From: an uncultured Bacteriovoracaceae bacterium
GTDB taxonomy: Bacteria > Bdellovibrionota > Bacteriovoracia > Bacteriovoracales > Bacteriovoracaceae
NCBI GenBank assembly: GCA_937923325.1
Contig: CAKZUQ010000018.1
Coordinates: 1 to 64,000 of the forward strand
Length of the DNA: 64,000 nucleotides
Direction of reading: 5' to 3'
Shown here: positions 19,887 to 29,433 of the stretch, one piece after another
Layout: every line of letters begins with the position of its first letter
How positions within the stretch are numbered: the first letter of the stretch is position 1
Notes under the pieces: generated by a model
Database searches by the model: none
Seen by the model: the letters and a program-made list of their open reading frames with translations, nothing else
Told to the model about the DNA's origin: nothing
Position numbers and translations under genes: made by a program

Positions 19887-22800
19887 TGGCCGGAGCCAAC
19901 CAAGAACAATTAAAAGCAATTGAACATACAGGTGGAGTTCTTTTAAAAGCGGGAGCCGGCTCTGGAAAGACGTTTGTTTTAAAAGAACATATGATCTATT
20001 TGACTCGTAGTTGGATAGAGGACTATCTTACTTCAGATAAGACATTAGCTTTTGATCAAATTTTAAAGTCAAAATACTCTAAGATTGTCTTAATGACTTT
20101 TACAAAAAAAGCAGCTGGTGAAATTTCAATCAGACTTAATGCTGAATTTGAATCTCAATTAGAAAGTTGTCCAGATGAACATAAGGCTTATTGGCAAATT
20201 GCTTGTGATCAACTTGATTATTTAACAGTTACTACTATTCATGGATTTTGTTTCAAACTTATTAAACAAGGTTTTTTTCCTGAAATTGATCTCGATGAAG
20301 ATGTTATTTCAACAGCTGAATATAATGAGAAAATGAAATATATTTTTCACAGATGGATAGAAAGAGAGCTTGAGACCAATGAAAACACTGATTTCGTAGA
20401 TCTTATAATAAAAGATAAAGAACATATTCTTGATTCGATCAAGTCTATTTTTTCGGATCCAACTCTTAGAAGAATGTGGAATAGTTTAAATGCTGAAAGT
20501 GTAAGTATTAATGACTCAAATAAAGTTATTGAAGACCTTCTAGAGATAATGGGAGTAACTGAGCTTTTTAATGAAAATTTTGATGCTATTCAGTATTCAG
20601 AGTTTGAAGGAAAAACCTGGTATGACTTTCTAAAAAACTTTGAAACAGTTAAGACTAATGTTGAATCTTTAGACGATCTTCTAAAGATGAATGATTTTTT
20701 TGAAGATTTAAAATATAAAATACCTGTTACTCCAAGAGCTAAAGGAGTTGATGAATATGCTAAAGCCTACTATGGACTGGTTAAAAATTTAAATAGCTTT
20801 TTAAAGTCCACTGGAAAAGATCTCAAGTACTATAGAGATAATTTTGATACTAATATCATACCGTGGTTTAAAAAGTTTAAGGCCATTATTGAGTTTGTTG
20901 AAATAGAGTATGAAAAATCAAGTGGAATAACTTTTTCAGATTTAGAGTATGTCGTGAGAATGGGGCTGGAAAAGCCTGAAGTGGTGAAAGCGATATCTGA
21001 GTCTTATGAATACCTTATCATTGATGAATTTCAAGACACTTCATTTATTCAATTTGAAATTGTTCAAAAGATAATTGGAAATGACTTTAAGAAACTCTTC
21101 TGTGTTGGTGATATTAAACAAGCAATTTATGGATTTCGTGGAGGAGAACTAGGAGTATTTCTTCAATGTGAAACGATGGTACCTAAAGTTTTATCATTAA
21201 AAAATAACTATAGATCTGATAGAAATGTAATCGAATTTAATAATAATTTTTTTGATTATTTATTTAGAGTAGGTCTAAAGTATGAGGGTGAAGACATACG
21301 ACCTGTTGAAGTCGAATATCAAGAGGTTCCTCTTGCTGATAGGCCTGATGGAGCTGTTTATGAAATCAATGCTGATTTAGATTTTTTAGCTAATCATGGA
21401 ATTAATCAAATAAGCTCAAATGAAATGGACTATATGGAATCATTGTCATTGTTTGAGCAAATCAAGAATCTTCAACAAAATAGTGAAACATCAAATGAAA
21501 GTGTTTGTATTCTATATAAAAAATTAAAGCCTAGTTTATTATTAATCGGACTATTTATTGAGCACGATGTTGGCTTTACTGCTCAAATTAAAGTCCCTTA
21601 TGGACAAGATCCTATTTTAGGGATATTTAAGGCTTTACTTGAAAAGGATTTTAATCTAAGTGAGTTAAAAGAGGATTATTTAAAACTAATTCTTAATTCT
21701 TACTTCTCCCTATTAGATTCATCTATAAAAGTAGATTTTGAAAAATTAATATTACAGTTTGAAAAAGACCAACATTACTTTGGCCTGTACAGAGCATTTC
21801 ACACATTTATTTCTAATACAGGTATTGCGAATTCAAATTACCGAAACAACCTAACTCAGATAAAAACTTTATGTCAGCTTGGAAGTGATGATAAGGCCCA
21901 TATTCTTTCACTGCTATCCAAAGAAGAGTCTAATGCCTATTCATTAGATTTTCAATATGGTTTAAACCCTTCGAAAGTTGTAATTATGACTGCACATGCT
22001 TCTAAAGGGCTTCAATATCCACATATCCTTTTAGGAGGGATCTATACCAATGATAAGTCTTTTCCATTTACTGGACTATTTGGAAAAATGCCAATGAGTT
22101 TTAAATGGGGAAATAAAATTACTTCCAAAGAGAAGTATAAAACACCTCAGTTCTACTTAGAGAATGAAGTGACAAAGCATAAAGACTTTAGTGAGTCTAA
22201 ACGATTATTCTATGTTGCTGCCACTAGAGCGGAAAAAACTCTAGGATGGGTAAAACTCAATTTTGGAAAGATAAAGAAGAGAAATCAGTCTGGTTCATGG
22301 TACAGTGGTGTCCTTTCGTGGGAGAAAGCCCTATTTAGAACTGCTCCAGAAATAATTAAAATGATGAAGTCCTTTAATGTCACAGCTGAAATAGATAAAG
22401 TATTTAGCTTAAAGTTTTTAGAAAACTCTTCAAATAGAAAACCATTATTTCATATTGATAGTCTCGGGATAACAAAAAAAGAAATTGAAAATAAAATTAC
22501 AATCCTCCCTGAGCTTTCTGTAACAAGACTAGCGACAATATCTCAGTGTCCCCGAAAGTTTTATCTTAAAAATATTTGTAAGTTAAATGATTCAGATTTG
22601 AAAATCGTTAAAGGTGAACACGCAGATTTAGAGGAAAGTAATGAAGAAGACTTATCAAGTAAAAGTTTTCAATCTGGCTCTTCCTCATCAGCGGCAAGGG
22701 GAACCAGAATACATAGTATTTTTGAGTATCTTCTGAAAAATGACTTCGAGCTACCAGAAGAAATATCAAACAAAGATTCTCAAGTAACTGCATGGGCCGT

Positions 22801-23224
22801 GGATAAGTTAAGAAATTATCGGGATAACTTTGAATTTGTGTCTGAACAGATGATTAAATTTGAAGTCTTTAACTACATGATCTCTGGTATACCTGACTTA
22901 ATCCTACTGCCAAAAGATGATGAGCATAGTGCTGAACTTTGGGACTTTAAAACTGGCTCAAGAAAGGAAAGTACCGAAAAACCATATGAATTCCAGCTTA
23001 TGACCTATGCATATGCTTTATATAAACTCAAATTAGTGCCTAAGGCTAATCCGATTAAAATTGTCTTGTGCTATGTTGATGATGAAAACTTAGTTGAGCA
23101 ATCTGTTTCAAGTGAAGATGTTGATAAATACTTGAGTAATTATTGGAGTAAAATATCAACTCCAGATCAAGTAAATCAAGAGCATTGCAGTGAATGTCCC
23201 TACGGTAATATTTGCCATAATTAG
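19886..23224 (+). CDS. addA: AddA-type UvrD helicase-nuclease
   Basis: An 1112-residue ATP-dependent helicase-nuclease. Walker A GAGSGKT is at 23-29, the helicase II motif IIDEFQDT at about 379-386, then VGDIKQAIYGFRGG and, late in the chain, ATRAEKTL. The C-terminal RecB-type nuclease shows GTRIHSIFE, GIPDLILL and WDFKTGS. Unusually for AddA, Cys at 888 (SQCPRKFYL) together with C1101, C1104 and C1110 at the extreme C-terminus looks like a second iron-sulfur staple. Translation is coupled to addB by a TAATG overlap. It takes the place of RecBCD in this organism. Confidence 0.9.
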   Translation: MAGANQEQLKAIEHTGGVLLKAGAGSGKTFVLKEHMIYLTRSWIEDYLTSDKTLAFDQILKSKYSKIVLMTFTKKAAGEISIRLNAEFESQLESCPDEHKAYWQIACDQLDYLTVTTIHGFCFKLIKQGFFPEIDLDEDVISTAEYNEKMKYIFHRWIERELETNENTDFVDLIIKDKEHILDSIKSIFSDPTLRRMWNSLNAESVSINDSNKVIEDLLEIMGVTELFNENFDAIQYSEFEGKTWYDFLKNFETVKTNVESLDDLLKMNDFFEDLKYKIPVTPRAKGVDEYAKAYYGLVKNLNSFLKSTGKDLKYYRDNFDTNIIPWFKKFKAIIEFVEIEYEKSSGITFSDLEYVVRMGLEKPEVVKAISESYEYLIIDEFQDTSFIQFEIVQKIIGNDFKKLFCVGDIKQAIYGFRGGELGVFLQCETMVPKVLSLKNNYRSDRNVIEFNNNFFDYLFRVGLKYEGEDIRPVEVEYQEVPLADRPDGAVYEINADLDFLANHGINQISSNEMDYMESLSLFEQIKNLQQNSETSNESVCILYKKLKPSLLLIGLFIEHDVGFTAQIKVPYGQDPILGIFKALLEKDFNLSELKEDYLKLILNSYFSLLDSSIKVDFEKLILQFEKDQHYFGLYRAFHTFISNTGIANSNYRNNLTQIKTLCQLGSDDKAHILSLLSKEESNAYSLDFQYGLNPSKVVIMTAHASKGLQYPHILLGGIYTNDKSFPFTGLFGKMPMSFKWGNKITSKEKYKTPQFYLENEVTKHKDFSESKRLFYVAATRAEKTLGWVKLNFGKIKKRNQSGSWYSGVLSWEKALFRTAPEIIKMMKSFNVTAEIDKVFSLKFLENSSNRKPLFHIDSLGITKKEIENKITILPELSVTRLATISQCPRKFYLKNICKLNDSDLKIVKGEHADLEESNEEDLSSKSFQSGSSSSAARGTRIHSIFEYLLKNDFELPEEISNKDSQVTAWAVDKLRNYRDNFEFVSEQMIKFEVFNYMISGIPDLILLPKDDEHSAELWDFKTGSRKESTEKPYEFQLMTYAYALYKLKLVPKANPIKIVLCYVDDENLVEQSVSSEDVDKYLSNYWSKISTPDQVNQEHCSECPYGNICHN

Positions 23225-23243
23225 ACCATTTAAACTCTCATTC

Positions 23244-23271
23244 TTGCACCAATTACGGAACATGTTAAAAT
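23244..23271 (+). promoter_or_regulatory. Candidate sigma-70 promoter of the Glt-like operon
   Basis: TTGCAC, 16 bp, then TAAAAT with an extended TG element one base upstream (TGtTAAAAT). It lies 43 bp before the first gene of the gliding-machinery operon. Confidence 0.45.
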
Positions 23272-23313
23272 ATGTAAGTTAGTAATTTTATTTAAAAATA
23301 CCAAGGAAGGTTA

Positions 23314-24021
23314 ATGAAAAAGTTATTAGGGTTATTTCTTTTAATAATTACTTCAATCACATGGGCGAGTGAAAAGTCAGTTTACGAATTCTCATGGCTT
23401 GATAAAGATAAAGAAGTCTACGTTCTACAAAATAGAAAGTTCAGAAAAGTAAGTACATTCTACTTAGGGACTACGTTTGGAAAATCTCTAAGTGGAGCAT
23501 TTGTAGATAGGTATACAGGATCTCTTTATGGAGGATTTTTCTTTACTGAAAATTGGGGCTTAGAGCTTTCATATAACAAAGCAAGTAATACGAAAAATGC
23601 TACACATGATGCGGTTAATACTGCTGGAGCTGTTGCGTTCTATAGAGAAATTGATACTGATATGACTGCTCATATTGTTTGGTCACCATTTTATTCAAAA
23701 ATAAACACATTCAACAAAATTGTTTATTATGACTGGTTGTTTGGAGCAGGTGTTTCTTCAATAACAACAAATGATAATCGAAATGAGTTTAATAAAAATA
23801 GTGTTGATAAAGATACTTTGACTTCTGAAAGTAGTATTGCATATTCATGGTTTACAGGCTTTAGATTTTTCATTAATGAAAATTGGAGCTCAAGAGTTGA
23901 TTTTAAAGGAACACATAGTAATGCTGATCGAGCAATAGATAATAACGCTTCTGGTTTTGATCTCAAAAAATCTTGGTTTCATTATTACGACTTTAAGTTA
24001 GGAATTAATTATACATTTTAA
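23314..24021 (+). CDS. Outer-membrane beta-barrel protein of the Glt-like cluster
   Basis: A 235-residue protein with signal peptide MKKLLGLFLLIITSITWA, then amphipathic strands with many aromatics, and a C-terminal strand ending in Phe (DFKLGINYTF), the outer-membrane insertion signal. It resembles the small barrel family found with gliding genes in Myxococcus and Bdellovibrio (GltA/B/H-like). AGGAAGG precedes the ATG. It is the first gene of a run of seven with spacings of 0-26 bp ending in the FHA/TonB-like protein and a lipoprotein, so it probably forms the outer-membrane part of that envelope machine. Confidence 0.8.
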   Translation: MKKLLGLFLLIITSITWASEKSVYEFSWLDKDKEVYVLQNRKFRKVSTFYLGTTFGKSLSGAFVDRYTGSLYGGFFFTENWGLELSYNKASNTKNATHDAVNTAGAVAFYREIDTDMTAHIVWSPFYSKINTFNKIVYYDWLFGAGVSSITTNDNRNEFNKNSVDKDTLTSESSIAYSWFTGFRFFINENWSSRVDFKGTHSNADRAIDNNASGFDLKKSWFHYYDFKLGINYTF

Positions 24022-24038
24022 ACTTTTAAAGGATGAAC

Positions 24039-25379
24039 ATGATGTTCAAAAATAAAAAAATTATATGTTTGTTAGCAATGAGTTTAAGTTTGAACTCTTT
24101 TGCTGCTTCAAGAGTAGAGAATGCTGCTGTTAAATTAGTTAATTCAGGGAATTATTTTTCTGCAATTCCATATATAAAGACAGCGCTAAGCCAAGGAAAA
24201 TTAAGCTCTACAGGCGAAAGAGCACTTGAAAAAATAATTACTAATGCTGGTGCTAATCAATTTGAAACTCTATCAATTAGGCTTTTAAAGAGGTCAAACT
24301 CTAGTAATGCTAAATATTTAATCGCAAAAAAATATTTAAGGATTAATAAAGCAAAAGAAGCTATTAAGTACTCAACATCAATTAACCCTAACCATCCTGT
24401 ATACCCATTTGCAATGAATCTAAATGCTGTAGCGTACAGTATGTTAGGTAAACATAAAAGCTCTGTGGAATCTTTTAAAGATTGTGAAATTGCTAGTATT
24501 AGAAGACTCAAAAATTCTAAAAATTCAATTGAAACAAAGCAGTTATTATTGAATAGGGACTACTGTGTAATGGGAGAAGCAAGAGCCTATTTTTCAGCTA
24601 AAAATTATGATAAAGCTAATTTGAGATATTTAGATATTCCTAAGTCATCGATGGTGTGGCCTGAAGTTCTTTTTGAAGAAGCATGGAATAGTTATTATCT
24701 GAAAAACTATAATAGAACACTTGGAAAACTTGTCACTTACAGAGCACCAGTTTTTGATTATATATTTAACCCTGAAATTGATGTCTTGAATGCCCTAACT
24801 TTTATGAAAATGTGTCTATATAATGATGCAAAGAAAATTAGTAATACTTTTTATGATAGGTATATGCAGCCAGCAAGAGATTTAAGAGTCTTTTTAAAAC
24901 GAAAAGGTAAGAATTTTAAATATTTTTATCGACTAATGGTTGACTTTGAATCTACAGGAAAAGCTAATTCTCAATTATTAAAAACAATCTTAAAGAGTAT
25001 CTCTAAGGAAGCCTCTTACCTAGAAATTAAATCTGGTCTCATTGCTGCTGCGAAGGAGTTGAAGAGTCGCTCAGCTAATAGGAGGACTTTGAATGAAGTT
25101 ATTCAGTCACAAAAAAGTATTTTAGGAAGTTATGTACAAAGTAGACTTGTCGGAAAGTATGCAGAGCTTTATAAGGCTTTCCGAGGAATGAGTTATATCA
25201 AATTAGAAGTTTTAGCTCAAAGAAAAGCTAAACTTTATAATTTTAAAGACTCAGGTTCAAAACGTGGAAATGTAAAATATATTAAAAGAAATGATAAACA
25301 GTATTTTTGGGACTTTAATGGAGAGTTCTGGGCCGATGAGCTTGGAGATTATGTATTTGCTTTAGGGTCGGAGTGTTAG
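24039..25379 (+). CDS. Exported TPR-like protein (GltE-like position)
   Basis: A 446-residue protein with signal peptide ending NSFAA. The body is built of helical pairs of TPR type (KAKEAIKYSTSINPNHPVYPF; KNYDKANLRYLDIP; YNRTLGKLVTY). The AAAGGA site fits the ATG at 24039 or the one directly after it, better than the ATG at 24033. It is the second gene of the Glt-like operon, where Myxococcus has the TPR protein GltE/AglT. Periplasmic scaffold role inferred from context; sequence alone only supports exported TPR protein. Confidence 0.75.
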   Translation: MMFKNKKIICLLAMSLSLNSFAASRVENAAVKLVNSGNYFSAIPYIKTALSQGKLSSTGERALEKIITNAGANQFETLSIRLLKRSNSSNAKYLIAKKYLRINKAKEAIKYSTSINPNHPVYPFAMNLNAVAYSMLGKHKSSVESFKDCEIASIRRLKNSKNSIETKQLLLNRDYCVMGEARAYFSAKNYDKANLRYLDIPKSSMVWPEVLFEEAWNSYYLKNYNRTLGKLVTYRAPVFDYIFNPEIDVLNALTFMKMCLYNDAKKISNTFYDRYMQPARDLRVFLKRKGKNFKYFYRLMVDFESTGKANSQLLKTILKSISKEASYLEIKSGLIAAAKELKSRSANRRTLNEVIQSQKSILGSYVQSRLVGKYAELYKAFRGMSYIKLEVLAQRKAKLYNFKDSGSKRGNVKYIKRNDKQYFWDFNGEFWADELGDYVFALGSEC

Positions 25380-25383
25380 ATAG

Positions 25384-28272
25384 ATGAAATTTATAAAAGC
25401 AAAAAGTATATTTTTAATTTGTATTCTAACTAGTATTCAGTTTGCCTTTGCTATTAGTTTAGACGAAAGAAGATCTAAAATAGTAAGTATCATAGATGAA
25501 GAGTTATCAGAGGTTAGTAGACTTTCGAGACAAACAAAAAATAGAAATCCCGATCATCTGCTACGAATGGCCGAGTTGAACCTTGAAAAAGCAAGACTTT
25601 GGAGAGAGAAGGAAAATCAAGATTATATTGCCCTTCCAAATAAAGTAAGGCAAAGAACTAATAAAAAAAATCATTTCAAAGTTTCAACAAAATACTTTTT
25701 AGAAGCAAATAGGCTTTGTTTATTGATCACAAAAAGATTTAAACAATATTCAGCAATTGGCGATGTTTATTATATTTTAGGGTTTAACGCTAAAGAATCA
25801 GGTAAAAATCAAACAGCGATGAAGTACTTTTCAAGGGCTTCAAAAAAATCTAAAAAAAATAATATTACAAAAGTTAAGTCTCAAATCTCACTTGCTGAAC
25901 TTTACTACAATAAAAAACAGTATAAAAAAGCGATTCCACTTTACGAGAGATCATTAAGTAAATACAAAGATAAATGGTGGACTAAAGATTCATTTAACTT
26001 AGCTTGGTGCTATTTTAGAGATCGTAAATATTTAAGAGCTATTTCAAAAATGAAAGAAGTTTTTAAAACTAGCTCTTCGAGTAAGTATGTTGATATGCGT
26101 GCTTCAATCGAAAGAGATATTGGTTTAATGTTTGCTACTGCTGGAAGAATTGAAGAAGGGATTGCTTTCTATAAAAAAATAGGGATTAATTTTACTGATC
26201 AATTATTGAGAATTGCAGTAACTATGAAGGGGAAAGGTCAATTTAGTTTGGCCAATAAGACATTGGGTTATGCACTTAAATATGAAAAAAATGAGAAAAG
26301 ATTTTCAGAAATTTATATAGAACAACTTGACTTGTATGCAAGTTACGGGAGAAAGGCTTCTCATCTGAAAACTTCTCAGAAGCTATTTGCTTTATATAAA
26401 AAAAATATGCTGACAAGTAATCAAATAAAAACATTACGATATCAAACGGCAAAACAAGGGGCAATTCTACAAAAACAAGCGGCTTCAAAGACTTATAGAA
26501 GATTAAAGAAGAAAAGAGCCCAAAGAGCAGGCATGGCCAATACTTACTTTGGTATGCTTAGAGAGCTAGAGAAAAGTAAAGATTTTGAGTATGCATATCT
26601 TCAAGGTGAAACGGCATTTGTCATAATGGATTACACTAGAGCTGTGAAGTATTACAGTGATTCATTTGACTTAGCTGTTAAAGCGAAGAACACAACTTTT
26701 AAAGCAAGAGCAATAGAAGGGTTACTTTCAACATTGGGTAAAAAAAGATTATCTAGAAAAGTAAAAGAGAACTACTATGTTCCTGTTTATGAAAAATATA
26801 TTGCAAATTATCCGACAGGAAAAAGAGCAAAAAGTATTTATCAGCGACTATTTAAAGTTTATCTTGAAAGAAAGCAATATGATAATGCAAAGTCAGTACT
26901 AGATAGATTAGTAAAAGTATACTCTAAGGATTGGAAGACTCAAGAGGCGATGATTGCTGAATTGATGGAGATTAATAGAAAGAAAAAAGAAAATCAAAAA
27001 ATTCGAAATTGGATACGAGATATTGATGCTAAGAAGTATGTTGTCAGTAGAAAGTATGCAAAAAAATTAAAAGAATTACTTACTTCTCTTCAGATTGAAG
27101 ATGTTCAGATGGATTTAAAAAGAGGAAATAAGAAAAAAGCTTTAGTTGGCTATCATAATATTTTAAAAGATCCCAATAGTACTAAAAGGTCTAAAGTTAA
27201 CGCTAAGTATAACCTAGCAGCTTTGTATTATGAAATGGGGGCCGTAGATAATTCATATAAATGGTCGATTGATTCTCTTGATGAGATGTCTTCAAAAGAT
27301 ACAATGCAATTTGCAGATTCATTTTTAACTATATCAACATACATGTTTACAAGACTTGAATTTAAAAAGTCTGCAAACCTTGCAATTAAGATTGTTCAAA
27401 AATTATGTCGTAAAAAGAGTAGAAAAAAATCAATGGCATTTAAAAATGCAGCCTTTATGCTTTTGGCAGAAGGCGATTTGAGTGAAGTTGAAAAGTTAGT
27501 TTCTCTAGGCGAACAATGTCGTGTTCCGAACTCTTATGTCGATAGCATTAGATTTGAGCTTTTAAAGGACTATGAAATCTCAAAACAATGGTCAAAGTAT
27601 GAAGCCATTTTAGGAAGGTTAGCAAAAAATAAAACAAATTGGCCAAAACTAATCGTTCCATACAACACACTTGCTTTAGTCCATAGAAATTTTGGAAATA
27701 AGAGTAAGTCTAATAACCTCTTCAAAGCTTCTTCAAAGTTTTATTATCGCTCAAAGAGTGCAAAAAAAGATATTCCTTTAGAGGCTTTAACAATAATCTC
27801 AAATAAGGAAATTGTTAAATTACAAAGAATTCAAGCAAGAATTAACTCAACAAAATTAAGATACCCAGCAAAAACATTTCAATCGCTAATTCAGAAAAAG
27901 TTTAAATGGTTGGACGAGTTAGTTGCAAAGGCTTCTTCAATACAAAAAATTGGTTCAGGTGATGGAATCGTTAAAACGTTTAAAATACTAATTGATACAC
28001 ATCGTACTTTTGCTAATGAAGTAAAAAGTTTTGTTCCTCCAGGAATGAAGAAACAGCATATTCCTTTATTTCAAAAAGACATGCAAAAACAGGTTTATGG
28101 GCCTCTTTTGAGTCAGGCAAATAATTATGAAAAAGATGCATGGATGTCTATAGAACAAAATGAAATTTTAAGTATTGATAATTCTACTGTCTCAGCTAAA
28201 AACGATAATGTACCAATAAGATTTTGGTATCCTAAAAAGGGTATCCTCATGGACAGAGGAGGGATTAGGTAA
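25384..28272 (+). CDS. Large exported TPR protein (GltD/AgmU-like)
   Basis: A 962-residue, very basic (Lys-rich) protein with signal peptide MKFIKAKSIFLICILTSIQFA. TPR-like helical pairs recur over most of the length, for example QTAMKYFSRASKKSK, KKAIPLYERSLSKYK, TRAVKYYSDSFDLAVK and KKALVGYHNILKDP. Size, location and operon context match the giant TPR protein of the gliding machinery (GltD/AgmU), which spans the periplasm in Myxococcus; that homology is inferred. It follows the previous gene by four bases and its stop overlaps the next start (TAATG). Confidence 0.78.
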   Translation: MKFIKAKSIFLICILTSIQFAFAISLDERRSKIVSIIDEELSEVSRLSRQTKNRNPDHLLRMAELNLEKARLWREKENQDYIALPNKVRQRTNKKNHFKVSTKYFLEANRLCLLITKRFKQYSAIGDVYYILGFNAKESGKNQTAMKYFSRASKKSKKNNITKVKSQISLAELYYNKKQYKKAIPLYERSLSKYKDKWWTKDSFNLAWCYFRDRKYLRAISKMKEVFKTSSSSKYVDMRASIERDIGLMFATAGRIEEGIAFYKKIGINFTDQLLRIAVTMKGKGQFSLANKTLGYALKYEKNEKRFSEIYIEQLDLYASYGRKASHLKTSQKLFALYKKNMLTSNQIKTLRYQTAKQGAILQKQAASKTYRRLKKKRAQRAGMANTYFGMLRELEKSKDFEYAYLQGETAFVIMDYTRAVKYYSDSFDLAVKAKNTTFKARAIEGLLSTLGKKRLSRKVKENYYVPVYEKYIANYPTGKRAKSIYQRLFKVYLERKQYDNAKSVLDRLVKVYSKDWKTQEAMIAELMEINRKKKENQKIRNWIRDIDAKKYVVSRKYAKKLKELLTSLQIEDVQMDLKRGNKKKALVGYHNILKDPNSTKRSKVNAKYNLAALYYEMGAVDNSYKWSIDSLDEMSSKDTMQFADSFLTISTYMFTRLEFKKSANLAIKIVQKLCRKKSRKKSMAFKNAAFMLLAEGDLSEVEKLVSLGEQCRVPNSYVDSIRFELLKDYEISKQWSKYEAILGRLAKNKTNWPKLIVPYNTLALVHRNFGNKSKSNNLFKASSKFYYRSKSAKKDIPLEALTIISNKEIVKLQRIQARINSTKLRYPAKTFQSLIQKKFKWLDELVAKASSIQKIGSGDGIVKTFKILIDTHRTFANEVKSFVPPGMKKQHIPLFQKDMQKQVYGPLLSQANNYEKDAWMSIEQNEILSIDNSTVSAKNDNVPIRFWYPKKGILMDRGGIR

Positions 28273-29162
28273 TGAAAATTCTTTTAAACTTATTTATAAT
28301 TTTATCTGTGGTTAGTTGTGCTACATCAAATTCAAATAAAAAAAATATTAAATTAGAAGATGTCACTCAAGAGGACTTTCAGAAAGAAAAAGAAGTTAAT
28401 TATACTAATGACTCAGATAGATTTACAAAAATTGATATAAAAGAAACACAAGCGTTAAATGAAGAAAGTATCCAAAGGTTGTCAGATCCAAGTGATATTG
28501 ATTCTAAAACTGTCTTAGATGATATTATCGTAAAATGTTATGAAAAAGATTTTAAAGAGGCATTTGAGTTAATTGAAAAAAATCATGATAAATATAGACA
28601 GCATCCCATTTTTTGGAATCAGGTTGGAACTTGCTTCATGCTCCAGGGAAAGCGAAGAAAAGCACTTTTATTTTATAACAAGGCACTGGAATTTAAATCT
28701 AGCTATTCACCTGCTTTTAATAACCTTGGGGTTATGTATAGAGGAGAGAATGCAGATCAAAAGGCACTTGTTGCATTTACTCGTTCTAAAAAAGCCAATA
28801 ATCTCTCTAAAACACCAAGGTTTAACTTAGGAAACTTGTACCTAGAGTATGGTCTTTATAACCAAGCGATTGCTATGTTTAAAGGTCTGTATAACGTGGC
28901 CCCAAATGATATTGATGTATTAGCAGGACTTGGTACTGCTTACCTTATGAAAAACAGTATCAAAGAATCTTTAGTTTACTTCTCAAAGGTGGATGATGAC
29001 TTTTGGGATAGGTCTTATATCGGAATAAATTATGCCTATGCTACCTATTTATCTAACGATAAAGAAAAGGCTCAAGAAATTTTATCTGAAGTGAATACTA
29101 AAGATCTAGGTAGTTGGAAATCTTATTACAATGAAATCAAAAATAAAGTAGGAGTTAAGTAA
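28272..29162 (+). CDS. TPR lipoprotein of the Glt-like operon
   Basis: A 296-residue protein starting MKILLNLFIILSVVSCATSNS, a lipoprotein signal with lipidated Cys at residue 16; Ala-Thr-Ser after it do not signal inner-membrane retention in the E. coli rule. TPRs fill the region from about residue 100 (HPIFWNQVGTCFMLQGKRRK; SPAFNNLGVMYRGENADQ; PRFNLGNLYLEYGLYNQ; IDVLAGLGTAYLMKNS). It probably anchors the periplasmic TPR assembly to the outer membrane. Coupled to both neighbours by TAATG overlaps. Confidence 0.82.
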   Translation: MKILLNLFIILSVVSCATSNSNKKNIKLEDVTQEDFQKEKEVNYTNDSDRFTKIDIKETQALNEESIQRLSDPSDIDSKTVLDDIIVKCYEKDFKEAFELIEKNHDKYRQHPIFWNQVGTCFMLQGKRRKALLFYNKALEFKSSYSPAFNNLGVMYRGENADQKALVAFTRSKKANNLSKTPRFNLGNLYLEYGLYNQAIAMFKGLYNVAPNDIDVLAGLGTAYLMKNSIKESLVYFSKVDDDFWDRSYIGINYAYATYLSNDKEKAQEILSEVNTKDLGSWKSYYNEIKNKVGVK

Positions 29163-29407
29163 TGAGAATAATCTTATTAATGCTGTTATGTTTTACTATG
29201 TCAGCTTTTGCTCAAAAGAAAAATGTAAAATATGAATATAAGAAATATGAAAAATTTGACTTTTCAGCGATTGATGTAGAAGGGGGATCTAATTCTCCTG
29301 GTGATTTATCAATCTCTCCTAGATTTAGAAAAAAGTTTAGAAATAAAATTCCGGAACGTAAACAGTTCCACAATGAAATGAAAAGAGCGTTAGATTCTGT
29401 TAGATAA
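29162..29407 (+). CDS. Small exported protein of the Glt-like operon
   Basis: An 81-residue protein with signal peptide MRIILLMLLCFTMSAFA and a mature part of about 64 residues, highly charged (KKNVKYEYKKYEKFDFSAI, then FRKKFRNKIPERKQF). No family recognised. It overlaps the previous stop and precedes the FHA protein gene by 26 bp. Conservation of such a small gene inside this operon would argue for a structural role in the machine. Confidence 0.68.
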   Translation: MRIILLMLLCFTMSAFAQKKNVKYEYKKYEKFDFSAIDVEGGSNSPGDLSISPRFRKKFRNKIPERKQFHNEMKRALDSVR

Positions 29408-29433
29408 TTACAGTTTAGAGAAGAGGAAATATC

